Source: Heliopora coerulea (taxonomy: Eukaryota; Cnidaria; Anthozoa; Scleralcyonacea; Helioporidae). From it: DNA of 64,000 nt. Shown here piece by piece: positions 17,954-30,400 of this stretch; positions within the stretch are counted from its first letter, which is position 1; each line of letters begins with the position of its first letter. A program made the position numbers and the translations under genes. Location: NCBI GenBank assembly GCA_030142905.1, contig JASJOG010000286.1, positions 283,449 to 347,448 of the forward strand, read 5' to 3'. The notes under the pieces were generated by a model that was not told where the DNA came from, searched no databases, and saw only the letters and a program-made list of their open reading frames with translations.

Positions 17954-20700
17954 AGTTCATTTTAGTTGCTTCGACCAACGCGTAATCCTTCATTTATTTA
18001 TGAAAGAGCAACATGTGCATGTACACTTCCAAGACGAAGTTCATCGATTTCACCTGACATAACGGATAAAATGAAAACAGAACGTTATTGTTCGACAAGA
18101 GCGTGGTTTGCATTCTCTTTTAAATACAGTAAAACTCGCCTAAGTCGGCATCTTAAATGGAGCATCTTCTCGTGTTACACTACATTATTTTTCGCACTTT
18201 TTCGCACGTGTTTGACATAGGTGGTAAATATTCTTTTGTACACTTCATGTTAATAATTCCTGGGTATTGTTATAACTATGTTGCACAAGAGGTGTACAAA
18301 ATCATCACTAAGTCTATTAAATGCATGTAAGAATTCATCAACCCTGCTTGAGAATTCTGAATGACTTAGCCATTCCATTCCCAAAGACTCTCCATCAATT
18401 GACTGCAACCTCTAACCAACACATGCAGAAGTTTTAATTTTGCTGTTACCAGCTGTAACATGGTACAGTATTCTGACTGTGGAAATTTCAGCAGTAGCAC
18501 CAAAGGACTGTACATGTGCTCAAAGTATATCTTTATAAGGTTCATAATTTAACCCAACATTTAGACATAGGAGGCAGATTGTATATTCTCCTTATTGCTG
18601 TCCTATATTAGTTACCAGTGTAACAGGGCTACCTCAAAATAAGTTATTTAAAAACATTTCTATTTCCCACAATCCACAGTTCCAACAGACTACATCTGTT
18701 CAACACATTCAAAGCAAAAATTATAAAAGCTACACATGGCAGCAATTGCATTCTCAGCCTTAATGAAATGGCACCTTAATGAAACTTGTTAATGATTAAC
18801 TGGCAATGAAACCTGTGGCACTGCAAATCTAGTGCAATTAAATACTGTAATGTATTCTTATAGTTCGTGGTAACATGGTTACTATCAAATTATAAAAACA
18901 CAATGATAGCCTTACAATTGCCAGCTAGACTGCAGTTTAATACACCCACTGTGTCACTAACTGGTTACGGTAAGGGTTTGTATTAGGGTTAGTGAGCGGG
19001 CAGAATGGTCTCTGCCTTACTTGCATCTGCTGACTGCAGTGCCCATTTTTTGAAAAAAACTATTCGCCTGACTTTGATACATTGCATCATCTAGTATCCA
19101 AATCGCAGACCCATACGATAAATTTGTACATGACTTTCATTGGAGATTGGTAGCCATAATTTTTCACAATTAAATGAAGTAAAGAATGAAATTGGCAAGA
19201 TAAATATTTTTGGATCCACGGTATGGTGAATAAATGGAGTACCATGATGTTGATATCAAAATAAATTTATCATGTCAGCTACTGAAATCTGGAAGTGTCA
19301 GGATTTCCTTAGAATGCCAAATCACATCAATGAAGAGTGCAAACTTAGAATGCAATTGGGAATGAACACAGAAATCTGGTGCCTAAAATGGCTGCTTTCA
19401 TTTTATGCGATCTTCTAGAGACCTGCTCGAAAAGGGGATATTATGATACATATAAAAAAAGTGCAGGAGCAATCTGAAAAGACTTTTTAGATTTTCTAGT
19501 ACAGTACTACAGTTTAGCAGACCCATGTTGATGTTTGTCTTTTACCATTGGCTCAGTAAACTTGGTAACTTGGTAACTTGTACAGCAAAGCTCAGTATTC
19601 CCACAAGTGAGTCCAAAATCCCATTAGCTTCCCAAGATACTGCATCAGCTGGTTTAAAAAAGATAAGATTGGAAAACTTTGCAAGGATCTTTTCTCCAAA
19701 AAGACTTCCTTATTGACCTACCTGTAGTGTTCAAAATCCCACAGAGGTCATTGTTTCACCATCAATGTTTTAGATTTACTTCCACACCAAAACCAAAACC
19801 AAACCCTAACCCTAAACATTATCCCTAAATCCCATGGCTAAACTCCATCTCTGAACCCTTTCCCTAATCGTAACACTAATTAAATGTGGATAATAAGAAC
19901 AAAGATTGCTTTCTCCTCTTTATGATACCCTTTGTCTCTTTAATTCCAAATAATAAAATATTTTCACATTTTTTGCTGCGTTCAACTTTCCAGCTGTCAA
20001 AAGCTGCCTCATTTGTGTTCTGAGCCTGGAACAAAGACTGTCCACAAGGTAATTTTGTTAAACTGTAATCTAACCTTAGATTGATTTGATTCATGCATAG
20101 ATTATTAAATATGTAAGAACAAGTAAAAAGTTTCAAGTTCAAAGAATTTACTTTTTAGTTTTGCAGTATAGCAAGTAATAATGTTAACACGTAGCTTACA
20201 AGTTTTGAACCAATCAAAATCAATATGATGTCACCATTTATTGTTCATCAATTCTCAAAAACGTGAAGGGAATTTTCCCTTTTTCATGTGCTTGCTCTGC
20301 TGCCTACATGTACTTGTGCTTTCTTTACTGTCTTTCACGAGTAAACTGGGTTTTGAAGCAAACAAAAGAGGCCTAAGTTATATCAGAGTTAACCCCATTT
20401 TCTGACAAATATTCTCCAGATTTAAAAAAAGTAAACAGCTACAAGAGTAAAGCAGATGTTTAAAAAGTTACAAAATTATTTTTCACACCATAATATGAAA
20501 GGAGCATGCAAGCAAAAAGGTTTGGGATTCTGGCAACGACAGATCCAAAATCAAGTATGTGAGACCTGTTTCCATTCATGACTTCAATTTACTCATATGC
20601 TGCTTTCCAAGAACAAAAAGTAATAAACCATAGAAAATAAACCATAGAAAAGCTAAGCACTAATAACCAGGCCACCCGCGATTTTCAAGATGGCTGCCGT
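17954..20700. other. No supported gene
   Basis: AT-rich sequence with only short ORFs. There is a degenerate telomere-like patch (AACCAAACCCTAACCCTAAA) near 19799-19818 and a short GGGTTTGTATTAGGGTTAG near 18973; both are too short to be telomeric arrays. Confidence 0.6.
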
Positions 20701-20714
20701 TATTGGCACTTACA

Positions 20715-20842
20715 ACGGATTGAGAGAAAGAATGGAGGAACTGGGCCTTAAAGAGCAAGATGCCCAGGACAGGTATAAATGGAGAAGAAGAATCATGGCC
20801 ACCGACCCCCAAGTAGGGGATAAGGTGTAGGCAAAGAAGAAG
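20715..20842 (+). pseudogene. 5'-truncated LINE tail with 13-bp target duplication
   Basis: The insert encodes the last residues of a non-LTR reverse transcriptase protein (KEQDAQDRYKWRRRIMATDP then QVGDKV stop), ending in an AAGAAG-type tail. It is flanked by ATTGGCACTTACA at 20702-20714 and 20843-20855. This is the mark of target-primed insertion of a heavily truncated copy. Confidence 0.8.
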
Positions 20843-21193
20843 ATTGGCACTTACAGTATTTCTAGTTAAGGAAACGTTTGTTTTCAGTGATTTATATGAA
20901 TAATATCATTATGTGTTATCAGTATTACTACCTTGTTGTATATTTACGTTTCTAATAAATTTACACAAATATGTGTATAATGTAGAATTCTGTACTAAAG
21001 TAAAACGTGCGTAAAAGAAATTATATTTATGATTATTTTGGCAAATGTTTTCAGACATGCTTATTGAAGTCAATTTATTATGGACTGGAAGCTATGCAGA
21101 ATTTGAAAAAAAAATACAGCAGAACGTCTGCAATGTCCGGCGAATTCGAAAAGAAAGGATGCTGGCATTGGATACTCCTCATTCGTAAGCAAT

Positions 21194-24100
21194 GTGCAGG
21201 AATTTATTAAAATCGACATGTTACCGGTGAATGTAAATATTGCATGTCTTAATGAAGGTCAGGGAATTGAACAGACATTGAAAGAGCATCAGGCTTCTTG
21301 GCACAAAACGTGGGGAGATCTTTTTAACCACACAAAGTTGCGGCGTGCACAGAAAAGAAACTTTTATGAGGAGCAGCCTGAAAGAAACACGCAAGTAGAA
21401 GAAGTGAGAGGAAGTCCAATTAGAGGCAGGAGGACAAGCTTTGCTGCAAGCTTATCTTTGGCCAATAGCAAATGCATTTTCCGTGATAAACTTGACAAAC
21501 TTTAAAATCTTCGTTCAGCTTCAAAACTTGAGATTGACCAAAAGGTGAGGGAATGTGCTATTCTCCTGAGCGACAGAGGACTCACAGCTAAGTTATCAAG
21601 TTGAGATATGGTAGCGATGGAAGCAAAATATCATGCTACGTTACTCGTTTCTCTGTATAATCGGGCAAGGTCACTATAAACAGGAACTTCTTAGGAGAGC
21701 GAATATTTAGGACTAAATATAGATGAACTAGCGTTTGCTGAACTCATTGCATATATTGAAAAACGTCTGCAGTCTGAAGAATTAGCTTTGCTGAAGATGG
21801 CGGAGCTGACGGTATTCTTCGGTAAGAAATTGGAGGATATGGGAGCTAATCTGAGTCGATTAACACCACGAGACTGAAGGAAAGAGTCTTGGACGTTGTG
21901 CCCGATCTTATTGGTCAGAGTCAGGAAAGAGATGCTATACTTGTACTGAAACATGAAATTGGAGATGCCCTAAAACGAGCAAAGGAGAAAGATTCAGAAG
22001 CATGGCATTTGGCGAAAGGGCCATGATCGTAAGAAGAGATATAACTCTGATAAAGAACTCTTTTAACGGAACATCTCCCAAAGAATGCCAGAATGATTCC
22101 GTCCCAGCTTCCTTAAAGGTTCTTGTCGACATGATACTTAGAGGGGCCACTGTTAACAAGGAGCCTGCTGACAGAGATCCAAATCAAGCCTGCTTAACCA
22201 TCGCTCAGCTAATTGTTTTTAACAGCATTTCACGTGGACATGGGACTACATTACGATATCACCATACAAGGGCCAAAGAATGTTCAGCACCCATTTACAC
22301 GTCTCTGAAAATCCATGGAGCGACAAGGGATAAATCACTTATCGATGCCTTTTTCAAGTTGGGGCTGAGCACTTCCTATGACAGGTTACTGTGTGTATCT
22401 TCCGACATAGCCAACTTAGTCATTGCGCGGTATGAGTGCAGATGTGGTGTGTCCATCCAAGCTATGCTCAGGATTGTTTACTACCGCAGCAGTCGACAAT
22501 TTTGATCACAATCCCAGCTACACAAGCTCGCACGACTCGTTCCATGGTACAGCGATTTCGTTACTGCAGCATCCTACAGTCTTTAAACAGGAAGAGAGTA
22601 GAGAAGTCGATTCGTTTGATCCCTCTATTTCTGGCCCCAAGACGATTGCGCAGCCGGCATCATCATTTCGCAACGTACCACCTGTGTGATTACCATCTGG
22701 CGAACTTTATGCTCCTCCAGTTAATGCCCAGATGCAATTTCCTACAATGATGGGAAATCAGGGGAGAGATCAGGAAAAGGACTGGCTGGAACACGTACAA
22801 AATCTCATTCTCAAAGAGGAAGTTGACAAGAATGATGCTGTGTCCTGGGCAGCGTATCGCGCGTCGCAAGCATCGCCATCTTCCTATACACCAGCAATCA
22901 TCACACTTCTTCCCATGTTCTTGGAGAATGGTCATTCACTGGCAATGATACTACATTCAATGAACGCAGTTCAATCTGCTGTCCACCACGTCAATCCTAC
23001 TCAAATCCCAGTAATTGCGGTAGATTAGCCCTTATTTGCTTCGGCCAAGCAACTTCAGTGGAAGCTTGTAAGCGGTCACGGTGAAGATAAATTGGTAGTA
23101 ATGTTCGGTGGTCTACATATAGAGATGTCAGCTTTTAACGTTCTGGGAAAATAGCTGGATGGGAGTGGATGGACGGAGGTTATAACAAACGCGGGATTAG
23201 CCAGTCAGGGCATTGTGGAGTCCTTTATCACTTGCAGCCATCTGACCAGGACAAGAGGTGCCCACGAAGTGGCAGCAGCTAGTCTTTATCTCTTACAACA
23301 GAAAGCCTATGGTGAATATGTCAAAAAAGCTCGCGACTGCGAATCCAAATCAATCGAAGATTGGAAAGAAAATATGGCAAAAAGCCACCCGCAGTTTCTT
23401 TACTGGGCTGGGGTTCTGGGACTCCAGATTCTTTGTTTACAACTCGTTCGATCGTTTAGAGAAGCTGATTTTGCCTTGTATCTTAAGTCACTTAAACAAA
23501 TTGTTCCGTGGAAGCTCGCCATGGACAATGTTAACTATGCAAGATGGCTATCTATTCATATTCGCGATATGTCAGAACTTCCAGTTAAGCATCCAGACGT
23601 CTTTTACGAGTTTTCCAATGGGTCGTTCATGGTGCACAAGACAAAGAAGTTGTTCTTGTTTATAGCTTTAGACCAAGCGCACGAGCAAGTTAACGCAGTA
23701 GTGAAGGGAGAGGGAGGTGCTGTTGGACTGACGGAGAACCCCTCAACTTTAAGAAGGTGGATAATTGCAGGACCAGAAGTAGCAAGAATGGTTCTGTAAT
23801 TCGAGGACAGTGCATCGGCGGAGAAGCACGATCATCACGAGAAAACACCAGCCATTCAAAGAGAATTTCGTAAAGATATTTTGAATGTCGTTTCCAGCTT
23901 TGAATCCATGGGAAACCCATTTACAGAAGAAAGTCAAGACCTATTTGCAATCCACACGAAAGATGTTATGGACCGTGTGTCGTCCACACGGCACAAAATG
24001 TGGTGAAGCTTGGGGAAGAGCAGTATCAAAGGTTTTTCAAAGAGAGATTTGCGGAAAGAAGCACGGTTGGCACCGAAACGTTGAAAAGAAATAATCTTGC

Positions 24101-25571
24101 TACCTTCAAGATGGGAAAGAAGAAAGTCGTTTCAAAAGATAAGGCTAAAATGAAGGCTGTGAAAGAGGACTGTGGCCTGTTTTCTAGGCTGTATATAGCA
24201 AGTTAGAATCGAAATGGAGATCTTGATGATTTCTTTAAATATGAGAGCCAGCCACGGCCACCTCTTGCACAAGCAGGAAACTTGCGCGGCGGGCAGAAAG
24301 CAGATCTAATAAAGTGCGTCGAGCCTTCGACTGATGTTCTATCACCAACCCCAAATGTTATCATTCTAGATGGTGCAGTCATTGTTCAGATGCTTGCAAC
24401 CGGGACGGTGCGCACATTTGAGGAGTATGCACAAGTCGTTTTCCTCCCATATGTATGGCAGCAGTTAGACGCAGCTAAAAAGGTTGATATAGCATGGGAT
24501 GAATACAGAGAAGATTCGTTGAAGAAAGCGACAAGGGAGAAGAGAGGCTTTGGTCAACGACGAAAGGTTTCACCAACAACACGTATTCCCTCTGACTGGA
24601 AAGGCTTCCTACGTGTTAATTCCAACAAGAGTGAATTGTTTAAGTTTATGGCAAAGCAAGTGATAGCCAAACCGATTCCTGAGGGAAAGGAGATTTACAG
24701 CACATATGAGGAAAAGGTTTTGTGCTCTCCTGAAAGATCGCAGCTGGACATCGTAGAGCCATGCAACCACAAAGAGGCGGACACGCGTTTAATGGTGCAC
24801 GTGCTGGATGCAAGTGGCTGTGGCCACCAACGGATAATGATACGAACCAACGATACCTATGTATTGGTACTGGCTATATCGATTGCCAACAAAATCCAAC
24901 CAAACAAACTGTGGGTTCCTTACGGTACAGGGAAGCACGCCCGATATCTGCCTGTGCACACAATTGCCTCGACACTCGGTCCTGACAAAGCGTCTGTCCT
25001 ACCGTTGTTTCACGCTCTTATAGGATGTGATACTGTTTCTTTTTTTGAAGGCCGAGGAAAGACGACAGCTTGGGACGTATGGGGTGTATTTCTAGAGCTA
25101 ACACCTGCACTTAAGGAGCTAAATGCATTGCCGCAAGAGATCCGTCATTCGAATTTATCTCTGGTGGTAATCGAGCGTTTCGTGTTCCTTTTATATGATC
25201 AAACAAGCAATCTTACTAAAGTTAACGAAGCTAGACAAGAATTATTTGCCAAGAAGTCCAGGACGCTTAATAACATTCCGCCCACTCAAGATGCCTTGCT
25301 ACAGCACACAAAGTGAGCGATCTTGCAATTAGGATTTATGTGGGGTCAGTGCTGCTTGAAAGAATTGACTATTCCTTGCCCTTCCGATTGGGGGTGGCAT
25401 CGTGATGGCAATTCATGGTCACCAAAGTGGACAACTCTTCCTCAAGTGAAAGACGCATGTTATGAACTCATCCGTTGCGGATGTAAAATCACATGTTCAG
25501 GTCGTTGTAAGTGTGCCAAGGCAAACTTAGAGTGTGCACGATTGTGCAAATGTGGAGGTGACTGTCAGTAG
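21194..25571 (+). pseudogene. Repetitive CXC-finger gene family member, multiply frameshifted
   Basis: Plus-strand pieces in three frames form one long protein: 21194-21660 (GIEQTLKEHQASWHKTW, MVAMEAKYHATLLVSLYNRA), about 21720-22420 (LKMAELTVFFGKKLEDMG, IVRRDITLIKNSFNG), 22430-24000 (HNPSYTSSHDSFHGTAISLL, MFGGLHIEMSAFNVLG, LDQAHEQVNAVVKGEGGAVG) and 24000-25571 (CGLFSRLYIAS, VIILDGAVIVQML, CNHKEADTRLMVHV, LPLFHALIGCDTVSFFEGRG). It ends in a CXC (tesmin/TSO1-like) Cys cluster, LIRCGCKITCSGRCKCAKAN. In-frame stops include TAA at 23797-23799, TAG at 24204-24206 and TGA at 25314-25316, plus several shifts. I recall this as an abundant uncharacterised, probably transposon-borne family in cnidarians and fish; its function is unknown. 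Confidence 0.75.
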
Positions 25572-28500
25572 CTAGCTACTTTGGCGTTGTTTTACTCAAC
25601 AAGGCACGTTTCGTTTCTATAGACGTTCAACCGGATCAATAATAACAATAAAAAACCAATTATTATTAATTGTTATCAAACGGTTATGAATAGCACAAAG
25701 ATGCTGAGTCAGCATTTCAATATTTTTTTTAAGTTCCGATATCTCAGAAACTATACTTCTCAGAGAAATTTTGTAACATACTTTTTTGATCCCCTTTATA
25801 AGCTCTATAAGAATATTTAGTCAAATTCTTGCAGTTCTGATTTTTACTTTTTCTTCAATTAATGACGTAATCAAAAATGCCATGCGCAGAAGTCATTAGA
25901 AAATGAGAATTTGGGCTGGCCCTATCTCAGATTACTTTAGTCCTGGCCAGGTTAGGAATGTGACAAAGTTTCATACTTGTATCATCAAAGTAAAGTATTT
26001 TGTCGTTAACAGCTGGACTATAGGGCTTGGATATGTTAACTTTTTGGTCGACATTTAACTTTTCAGTTTTTACTCTGGCCAATGCTTTAATCCCAGGCAT
26101 TTTTTGTCGACAAGAGAATACTGATGTTTCAGACAAGAACACGTTAAGAATACCTCAATTCAAGTAAAGTATAAAACATAATCCAAAAATTAACATCTTG
26201 AAACTTGAGATACAAGTTAAAACAAGACAAAGGCAGGTGCCGTAATATTTCGGCTTTATTGTCGGCTGGTTATGGTTTTTGGTTGATACCTCAAATCTTT
26301 TTCCAACTTTTAGAACTCTTTTGGCTAATGCCAGATGATTTTACTTATCAAGGGGACATGTCTAATGCGAGGGGTTAATAAGGATACTAGGTTATGATCT
26401 GTTAATCTATTAACATCTGGCTCTGGTAAAGCAATATAAACTGTCTGACTTAATTAGACAAATTCTGAATGAATATGGTCATACCTAATAAGTAACAGGG
26501 TTAACATAGGATTCAACCCTTTAACTCTCAGTGTTTGCACCTGCAAGTTGAGAATGGTCTAGCATTGGTAAGAATTAAATTCTCAAGGGTTACCTAAGAA
26601 GGGAAAGAATTAATCCTGGGAAGCTGAATTTCAAACGGTGTGTTTGGATTAAACATATTTTTACATTCTGTACATACAAACATACAAAAGTCACTATTCA
26701 TAGTACAATAAAAAGGAAAATGCTGTATACTGTCACTGTGTTGAAGAATATTATTTTGATCCCAGTACCTATCTAGATGGACTGTCCTATTCCTGGAATC
26801 CAAGGGTTCAGTATAATTGTTATTCCCTTGTCAACTGACTAGTTTGTTGTAGTTGTTAAAATTTCCATTTTGACTGTGAAATCTATACTGCAGTATACAA
26901 TTAAGCTGTTTTTCTGGGCACATGTCTATGTTTCTACTTGCTTGACATTTTATCTGTCACATGAATGTGCCAACTTTTTAAGCTTCGACCTCTTCTTACT
27001 CTCACAATGAACCCATGCTCTCTCTTTGCTTACCTCGAATTAGCAGGATTTAAATGGGAAGGTTACCAAAGGCAACAATGGATTACCATAATGGAAACAG
27101 TTTTAATGCATTGCTGACAACTGGCAAGCACCCTCCTGCTCGACAAAATCATGTTGCATTGCTATTGCAAGAATAAAATAAAAAATATTGCCTTTGGTGT
27201 GAGAGGTTTAATTCTGTGAATAGGTTTATGTACCATGCACCATAATTGAACATGAAACCTTATCACTAACTAGATTCTCTAAACATTAAGCTACTAAAAA
27301 CAAACAAACTGGGATTGTAGAGTGATGCGTCATGTTAACTATGTACACTACATTATAGTTTATAATTGATGGAGAATAGGTGTATTGGTAGGTCTTGTGT
27401 ATTGACATGTCAGTTACTCATTGGGTCTACTTAATTACAAACAAATGACTGATTTATTGAGACTTCCAAAACTTCATACGGTCCATCTGTTTCAACAATT
27501 ATAAATCAGCCCACACTGTAACCTTACCCCTACTATCTAATTTTTTGTACCCATTTTGTTTGAGCATGTTGCCATGCAGTGTCAACTGTTACTTGTTTGA
27601 TGTCTGTTTGGGTATAACAACTTTTTTTCTGAGTGTTAAAGTGAGAAAATCATGTGCACTAATAATATTTAACTATATTAACATCAATCTAAACGTTACA
27701 TGTAACTCTGCAATATTACTGTACAGGTGCAGATCTATGATTTTGCAGAAGGAGGTGTTCGGCATGCCAGCTGAGGCTTCAGGTTTTTCAGGAAGGTATT
27801 ATTAACCAGATCGTTGGTTATTCTAGGTTTTTGAGGGGGGTGGTTTCTTTATCGCTTAAATAGGTGTACAATTAATAAAAAATTATGCTAATAAAGTTTA
27901 TTGTATAAACATTGGGACAATGGCAAGAAACCTTTACATTGTCTGGTGGCTCAAAGGTGGGTAAACCCCCTAAACCTTTCCCCTGGATCTGCCATAGCTG
28001 TAGTTTCATGTATGTGGTCATTATCTTTCCACTGGAGCTCAGGTGAATGCTATCCATGGTCCTTGAAAGGAAGGTCTGGACAAAATAGCTCAAGAAACTC
28101 TTGGTTAATAATTATGTTGTCTTAACAATGTAAAACTGGCCTTCAGAAACAAAAACGTGTGGTTACCCAATTCCTGATGTTAAAAATGTTACATTACTCA
28201 CGAGAAATGGAGAAATGGAGAAATGGAGAAATCCTAATTTAGACCTAATGTACCCTTTTTACCTTGGATAACAAGAGGTCAGCTTGAAATTTTGTTGTCA
28301 AGTGCACAACCACCTCTTAAGATGTAGCTGTCCAAGAAAAGTTTGGTCATCTTGGACAACTGAATGTTTACTTCTTTTTCTAATTTCAGGCTGAGAAATA
28401 ATATATACTGCACACTCATTTATATCTTTCATAATAGAATTTCCATCACACTTGGCTGCATGACCTATGTGCAACTGGAATAACCTTTCATACTTTTATC

Positions 28501-28790
28501 AGTAACCATTAGTAAACAATTTTGCTCATCAAGGAGTGACTTTTAGTTAGGAGGGGTTTAAGAACGGTGACCTTAAACTTGAAATATGGGGTTGATCGCA
28601 GTCAGCTTTCTGCATTGCAGTCAAATAGAAACACTTCATATTTTTCCTGGTTTTCTTGGGGTATCGCAGATGTTGCAGATGGAAGTCTTTGACACCTCCA
28701 CAGCAGGTTTGGTTGTGTAACATTGAAACCAACCTTAACATCTGTACATTGCTTTAATTTTTGAATATTACTCACAATAAATCATGCATT
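25572..28790. other. No supported gene; 3' flank of the CXC element and simple repeats
   Basis: 25,600-25,950 is AT-rich and probably belongs to the tail of the repeat element. A short tandem of GAGAAATG units lies near 28203-28232. No exon with convincing splice sites was seen. Confidence 0.5.
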
Positions 28791-28838
28791 AAGTTAGATG
28801 GATGATCGCCAAGCCCTGTACTCAGAAAACGATTCAGA

Positions 28839-28909
28839 GCCCCAGACTGGGATCGAACCCGCCACCTTCTGATGACCGTGAGACACTCTAACCATTGAGC
28901 TACCGAGAC
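28839..28909 (-). tRNA. tRNA-like SINE head, probably pseudo
   Basis: On minus: GTCTCGG acceptor arm pairing (with wobbles) to CTGGGGC, A box TAGCTCAATGG and B box GGTTCGATCCC. The anticodon loop is one base short relative to the copies near 32.4-33.0 kb, so this is a tRNA-derived SINE rather than a functional tRNA. Confidence 0.4.
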
Positions 28910-28990
28910 TTAGATAGTGAGCTAAGGTGCAAGTTCGATATAAATTGTGACATAAGTGGAAGCCGCTATATATTAGTAATAATTGATGAA

Positions 28991-29173
28991 GTTTTTGTTT
29001 GAGAAACGAGAAAGCTTGGATATATTTTAAGCGAGATGAATGATCGTCAAGACCTAAACTCAGAAAACGATTCTGAGCCCTGGTGGTTAGAATCGTTTTC
29101 CGAGTACAGGGCTTGACGATCATTCATCTCGCTTAAGATATATCCATGCTCTCACGTTTCTCAAACCAAAAAC
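28991..29173. repeat. Long hairpin (84-bp arms) next to the tRNA-like SINE
   Basis: Arms 28991-29074 and 29089-29173 with a 14-bp loop. The arms include GTTTGAGAAACG, AAGCGAGATGAATGATCGTC and AAAACGATTCT. The same AAGCCCTGTACTCAGAAAAC-type sequence also follows the tRNA-like head at 28811-28830, so the hairpin is built from the SINE tail. Confidence 0.8.
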
Positions 29174-29639
29174 TGAATAAATCATGCATTATTACCCATA
29201 AAGTCTGTTTACTTTGTTATATTATGGTATTTATGTTACTAATATCTTAGAATTTAAACTTTAAGCATGTCACACTTCATTTATCAAACACCACGTCATA
29301 AGCCCTGCGATACATTCATGAAATCAAATATAAACCTAACTAACCGGTTAACTCCTGGTTTATGGATAAAAAATTATTCATTACTGAGATGTTTTTCACT
29401 TTCTTAATTCCACGGAGATCAAATCTAACGGAGAACCTGGTACAAAATCATCGCCTCAACTAACGAGTCGTAAAAATTGAACTTCTTCGACAGTACATTC
29501 CACACAAAACCTCGCCACGATCCCATACTACACTTTCTACCTGGAGCTGGAAAACGATTGTTTCGACTAATTTGGCGCAGGATTCGATGGTTATATTAGC
29601 CAAAATCTCGTTTCTCTAGTGGCCATTTGACTTCTTACA

Positions 29640-30400
29640 AACAAATGGATTCTTTTAGGTGTGTCTAGCTCTGTAATACATCTAGTAGCAACAAACAGGA
29701 AGTCTCGGTTTAAATTCAATGGAACTTTCTATCCTTGAATAAATTTCAATTTTTCGAATTTATGAAAATTAACGGCTCCAAAAAGAAATTCCACCGGACA
29801 AAGCTCTTTTGTTTCATAGTAAGGACAATTTCAATTATAATCCTCGTGCAACCAAGTATCGCAATAGACAGCCATCGCGTTCAGTGACCCTTCCTAAACA
29901 TACACTCACAAACCCAGTATACCTGGGCAATTCTTAACGTTAGTTTCAACTTGAAGGCAAACACCATTATATACTTTACCTAAGTGCTGATAAGCCTCAA
30001 CGAGTGAACAATATTTCGTTGTGATTGTTTCTGCTTTCTCCTTCGCATTCGATCATACGTGAATTAGTGCTTGACCTTGAAATTTGAATTGTTTGCATAT
30101 TTATGACCAAGGTTGCCGACATCTTCATGGTGGGACAAAAAATTGCATTTCATCGGCGCTTGTCAAAGGGGGATTCCCGTCCGTCCCTGGGACTTACTCA
30201 GTTTGCTGCCCAATTTGGGAGGCAGGACATGACTTCTTCCCCTTCTTACCATATATTTCCGCAATAACCAATATGTGGAGAAGTGGAATTGCCAGATCTT
30301 CTTCATTGCTGTAAGTTGACTTGAAAGTTGGTTGACACTAACAAACTGGGGTCAGTTGTACAAAGCCCACATACCATATCCATAAGATAAAACCTTACTA
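29640..30400 (+). repeat. Dispersed repeat family, copy 1
   Basis: Shares blocks in the same order with 46690-47945: AGCAACAAACAGGAAGTC near 29691, CGTTCAGTGACCCTTC near 29878, CAAACACCATTATATAC near 29958, GGGACAAAAAATTGCATTTC near 30132, and GTCAGTTGTACAAAGCCCAC near 30352. No coding capacity. Partial relatives at 33.6-33.8, 35.25-35.35 and 54.65-54.95 kb. Confidence 0.7.

Noticed and set aside
19795..19830. Telomere-like CCCTAA repeats
   Set aside because: Only two exact units within a degenerate run; no array and no chromosome-end context.
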